Assembly (NCBI GenBank): GCA_001803415.1
Contig: MHDC01000004.1
Location: 34,286 to 85,174, forward strand
Source of the DNA: Microgenomates group bacterium RBG_16_45_19
GTDB taxonomy: Bacteria; Patescibacteriota; Microgenomatia; UBA1400; RBG-16-45-19
Length of the DNA: 50,889 nt
Reading direction: 5' to 3'
Shown: one piece after another, positions 48,236-50,889 of the stretch
Numbering within the stretch: position 1 is the stretch's first letter
Layout: each line of letters begins with the position of its first letter
The notes under the pieces: generated by a model
The model's database searches: none
Told to the model about the DNA's origin: nothing
What the model saw: only the letters and a program-made list of their open reading frames with translations
Position numbers and translations under genes: made by a program

Positions 48236-49231
48236 ATGCTAGTTACACAGATAGATGGGGACAAGTTCCAGCAATTCCTTTACACAGAAAAAGGATTGAG
48301 CCGGAACCCAACTTCCCATAATTCCAATACGGCAAGGTTTCGACTGATCCAAAAGTTCTTGGTGAATTTGGAGTGGGAAAAAGAGAATTTCAGAGATTTA
48401 ATAAGTGGTATGGAGGAACGAGGAAATAAACCCTCAACAATCAATAAAATAATCACCATGGGGAAATATATCGATGAATACCTCGGTTCAGACACAACCA
48501 AGGGGTTCAAATATCGAAGGGAACGAGTAGCTAAAATTGATAATCTATTGACTCCTCAAGAAATCCGTCAACTAGCTGAAATACAAATTGCATACTCAAA
48601 GTTTAGGGGTTACATTAACGATCGCCAGAAGACCTTAATAATGCTTCTCGGTACCACCGGCTGTCGTATCTCCGAGGCCTTAAATCTTACCTGGGATGAA
48701 GTTTACCTGAATCCAAAACCTCATGTAGTTTTCTTACTTACCAAAAATGGTGAAGATAGGAAGGTGCCAATAGGGGATGAGGTTTACCGCCTAGTACAAA
48801 CCCTCCCACACATGGGTAAAAACGTCTTTTTTTCTTGTAGACAGGGCATTTATAACCTGCAACAAAACAACCTTGACCTAAAAAGAAGGGCTAAGTTATG
48901 CCATATTAATAAAAGGATTTATAATCATCTTTTCCGCCACTCCTTCATTTCAACCATGCTGGAGATCGGAACCAGTGAATCAGATGTAATGAAGCTAGTT
49001 GGACACCATGATTATAAAAGCCTGCTTAGGTATAAGAACAGCCAGCTAGATTATTATTCTGGAGTAATTAGATTCCATCCCTTGTTAAATTCAGAAATCA
49101 CCTGGAAAGAACGCACTCATCAATTGTCTGAATTGATCCATAAGATTTACGATACAGATAAATTCCCATTAAGTATTGACTGTAACGAAAGTTTAGTATC
49201 AATCACTATCCGTAATCTTGATTCCCTTTAA
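48236..49231 (+). CDS. Tyrosine recombinase/integrase
   Basis: GTTGCRISEALNLTWDEV, HLFRHSFISTMLEIG, VMKLVGHHDYKSLLRY: R, HxxR, H and Tyr in expected order. Confidence 0.93.
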   Translation: MLVTQIDGDKFQQFLYTEKGLSRNPTSHNSNTARFRLIQKFLVNLEWEKENFRDLISGMEERGNKPSTINKIITMGKYIDEYLGSDTTKGFKYRRERVAKIDNLLTPQEIRQLAEIQIAYSKFRGYINDRQKTLIMLLGTTGCRISEALNLTWDEVYLNPKPHVVFLLTKNGEDRKVPIGDEVYRLVQTLPHMGKNVFFSCRQGIYNLQQNNLDLKRRAKLCHINKRIYNHLFRHSFISTMLEIGTSESDVMKLVGHHDYKSLLRYKNSQLDYYSGVIRFHPLLNSEITWKERTHQLSELIHKIYDTDKFPLSIDCNESLVSITIRNLDSL

Positions 49232-49561
49232 AATATCTGATTATTTTCACCCCAGTATTTTTTAAGAAATGACACCTCACCTGGATCTGCAAAAAAGGTT
49301 AAAGCCTTACAAAACCCGGAATAACCCTGGCGATCGAAGTCGCTTTCCACCCAAATAGATTTTCCCCAAATATCCACGACTTTATGTGGGAGGTACCTGA
49401 TCCTGCATTTATAATGTGCTTCTTCTCTTAGATTGGTCTGGACCTTTTGTATTATTCAGGTATTTTATTTGTTTAATGGACTTTCCCACAACCCGTATAG
49501 ATTTATGATCGTCAATTTGTACCGACACAAAGATTTTGATCCCTAGTGGTCTCTTACTCAT
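49228..49561 (-). pseudogene. Split-frame (frameshifted) gene of about 111 aa, unknown function
   Basis: ATG at 49561 opens MSKRPLGIKIFVSVQIDDHKSIRVVGKSIKQIKYLNNTK in one frame (stop at 49409); a neighbouring frame continues VQTNLREEAHYKCRIRYLPHKVVDIWGKSIWVESDFDRQGYSGFCKALTFFADPGEVSFLKKYWGENNQIF* with no ATG of its own. Confidence 0.65.
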
Positions 49562-49809
49562 GCTTTTTCTCCATCACTGGATATTTTGATACAAGAATCA
49601 AATCCTCTATCTTTCCTCCAACTAATTAGAGCGTCGTGAATACTCACAAAATCTCTATTTAACTCTCGCTTCCGCAGTTGTCTTTCAGAGTTAGGTTTAT
49701 AGCCGCCGTTAAGATCGGCATCAATCAACTTACCAAACTCCTCATCATTTCGAGCTAGATTGGTTAATAGAGAAGATCGTCGGGACATACCTTTCTTCCA
49801 TCTGCCCAT
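49558..49809 (-). CDS. Small basic protein, unknown function
   Basis: 83 aa; start overlaps the helicase gene, ATGA junction with the downstream split-frame gene. Confidence 0.6.
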   Translation of the reverse strand: MGRWKKGMSRRSSLLTNLARNDEEFGKLIDADLNGGYKPNSERQLRKRELNRDFVSIHDALISWRKDRGFDSCIKISSDGEKA

Positions 49810-50525
49810 TGGTTTTGGACAGCAATCACTTTATTATCTGGATCACCTTCTAGTTTGAGAGTGCCGGTGGTTTGGAATTGTCGGTTCTTGGCTACAATAA
49901 CCAAACCGTTATTGGCAAATAACTGTTCGCTATTTACCGCAATCTCCTGTGCATTTTTCTTAAACCTATGAACAAAAATCACACAGTCTGGATCTTGAAA
50001 TAGAGCACTACTATCTTTGAGGTCGTTAAGGGTGGGAATGGCGGAATCGCTGATAAGTTTCCTAGTATGGGCCACGATCACAACCGGTGTTTCAATATCC
50101 CTCGCTAGAGTTTGAAAGTTTCTGATCAAGACTCCAATCTTTGCCTGCATCTGCTCCCCTAAATCAGGAACAAGATAATGGATGTGGTCGATGAAGATTA
50201 TATCTGCCAGGTGTAGGTTGCTTCTGATGTGAGCTTCTATTTCCAGGTAACTGATACCAACATCAGGGGCGACAATCTTTAAGTTCTCAATCTCCTCGTC
50301 GCCATAAATCGAATGGATGGGAGCGGTAATAGCATGGCCTGATTCCAGTGAGTAAATCAGTACTTTTTTGTTTTGTTCAACCGCTATGTTGGCCGCAATG
50401 TTGCCTAAGAAGGTGGTTTTCCCGGAACTGGTTACACCAGCCAGAATGGTGATGGTACCTGGTAAAAACCCCTTAATCATCCTGTCAAGGTAAAAGAAAC
50501 CAGTCTTGGGAGCTGTCTCTGCCAA
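49764..50525 (-). CDS. RecA-fold DnaB/Twinkle-like helicase core domain protein
   Basis: GFLPGTITILAGVTSSGKTTFLGNIAANIA (Walker A), VLIYSLESG, ADIIFIDHIHYLV (Walker B), VIVAHTRKL; apparent TTG start. Confidence 0.8.
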   Translation of the reverse strand: MAETAPKTGFFYLDRMIKGFLPGTITILAGVTSSGKTTFLGNIAANIAVEQNKKVLIYSLESGHAITAPIHSIYGDEEIENLKIVAPDVGISYLEIEAHIRSNLHLADIIFIDHIHYLVPDLGEQMQAKIGVLIRNFQTLARDIETPVVIVAHTRKLISDSAIPTLNDLKDSSALFQDPDCVIFVHRFKKNAQEIAVNSEQLFANNGLVIVAKNRQFQTTGTLKLEGDPDNKVIAVQNQWADGRKVCPDDLLY

Positions 50526-50575
50526 TTTTAAGTTGTCCTGGTATTTTTAAGATGATTCCAAGTAAGAAAACATCT

Positions 50576-50889
50576 TCATACAATCCCCCTTTTCATGGCT
50601 TCTTGGGCGTATGCTTGATCTCCCCATTCACCCTTGTTGGCCATAGCTTTGAGTTCGGCGTCGGGTTTCAAGCTGGCTAAATAGGCGTAATCCTCCACTA
50701 CTAACGCCTGGTCTTTAAGAATCTTGTGGAATAAACCGGGGGGATTAGTAATCTTGGCACCTCTGGCTGTATACTGGCCTACTACTTCACACCATTTCTG
50801 ATAAGTTGAAGTCCATAATTTATTGGAACAAGCATTTGGTTTTTGTATTGGTGGTTTTTCTATAGAAGATATGCTTGTTTCTTTAATTG
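50576..50889 (-). CDS. Partial CDS, C-terminus of a possible replication-initiator-like protein
   Basis: Frame open from window end to TGA at 50576-50578: ...STYQKWCEVVGQYTARGAKITNPPGLFHKILKDQALVVEDYAYLASLKPDAELKAMANKGEWGDQAYAQEAMKRGIV*. Confidence 0.5.
   Translation of the reverse strand, partial: IKETSISSIEKPPIQKPNACSNKLWTSTYQKWCEVVGQYTARGAKITNPPGLFHKILKDQALVVEDYAYLASLKPDAELKAMANKGEWGDQAYAQEAMKRGIV

Noticed and set aside
1-50889. CRISPR array, toxin-antitoxin pair or retron
   Set aside because: No regularly spaced repeats, cas genes, reverse transcriptase or recognisable toxin-antitoxin pair were found

Overview
The window reads as a gene-dense bacterial chromosome segment. Gene families and synteny resemble a Candidate Phyla Radiation (Patescibacteria, possibly Microgenomates-like) genome; this lineage call is inference, no search was run. 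Left part (1-17.9 kb): an envelope polysaccharide locus with many GT4/GT2 glycosyltransferases, an O-antigen ligase-like protein, a GT39-like protein, mannose-1-P guanylyltransferase, a WcaJ-type sugar transferase, a DUF4012 protein and a two-component system. It is interrupted at 9.2-10.0 kb by a REP-type (Y1/HUH) transposase gene bounded by a perfect 38-bp inverted repeat. Middle (17.9-44.5 kb): recO, glyS, a second two-component system, then a long division/peptidoglycan cluster: mraZ-rsmH-ftsL-ftsI-murE-like-yvcK-glmU N-terminal-like-pgeF-murC-murB-murA-dgkA-mraY-ftsW-murG-ftsQ-ftsA-ftsZ, then ileS and rodA. Right (44.5-47.6 kb): rplU, a Trm11-like methyltransferase, rpmA, parB, lepB. Then four tRNAs (Val-Leu-Leu-Val), and next to the last one a compositionally different module with a tyrosine recombinase and an opposing operon (RecA-fold/DnaB-like helicase, small ORFs, a frameshifted hidden gene, a partial possible replication protein) that looks like a tRNA-targeted integrated element. 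Main second-look items: a recurrent TGN-TANNNT -10-like box 6-8 nt before start codons (predicted leaderless mRNAs, sometimes overlapping the upstream stop codon); the 38-bp inverted repeat giving both flanking genes the same leader with an SD-like motif; a split-frame gene at 49.2-49.6 kb absent from the ORF track; a histidine kinase with His-Gly in place of His-Glu; MurA with Asp at the catalytic Cys position; a MurE-like ligase lacking its N-terminal domain; and a tandem MraZ box.
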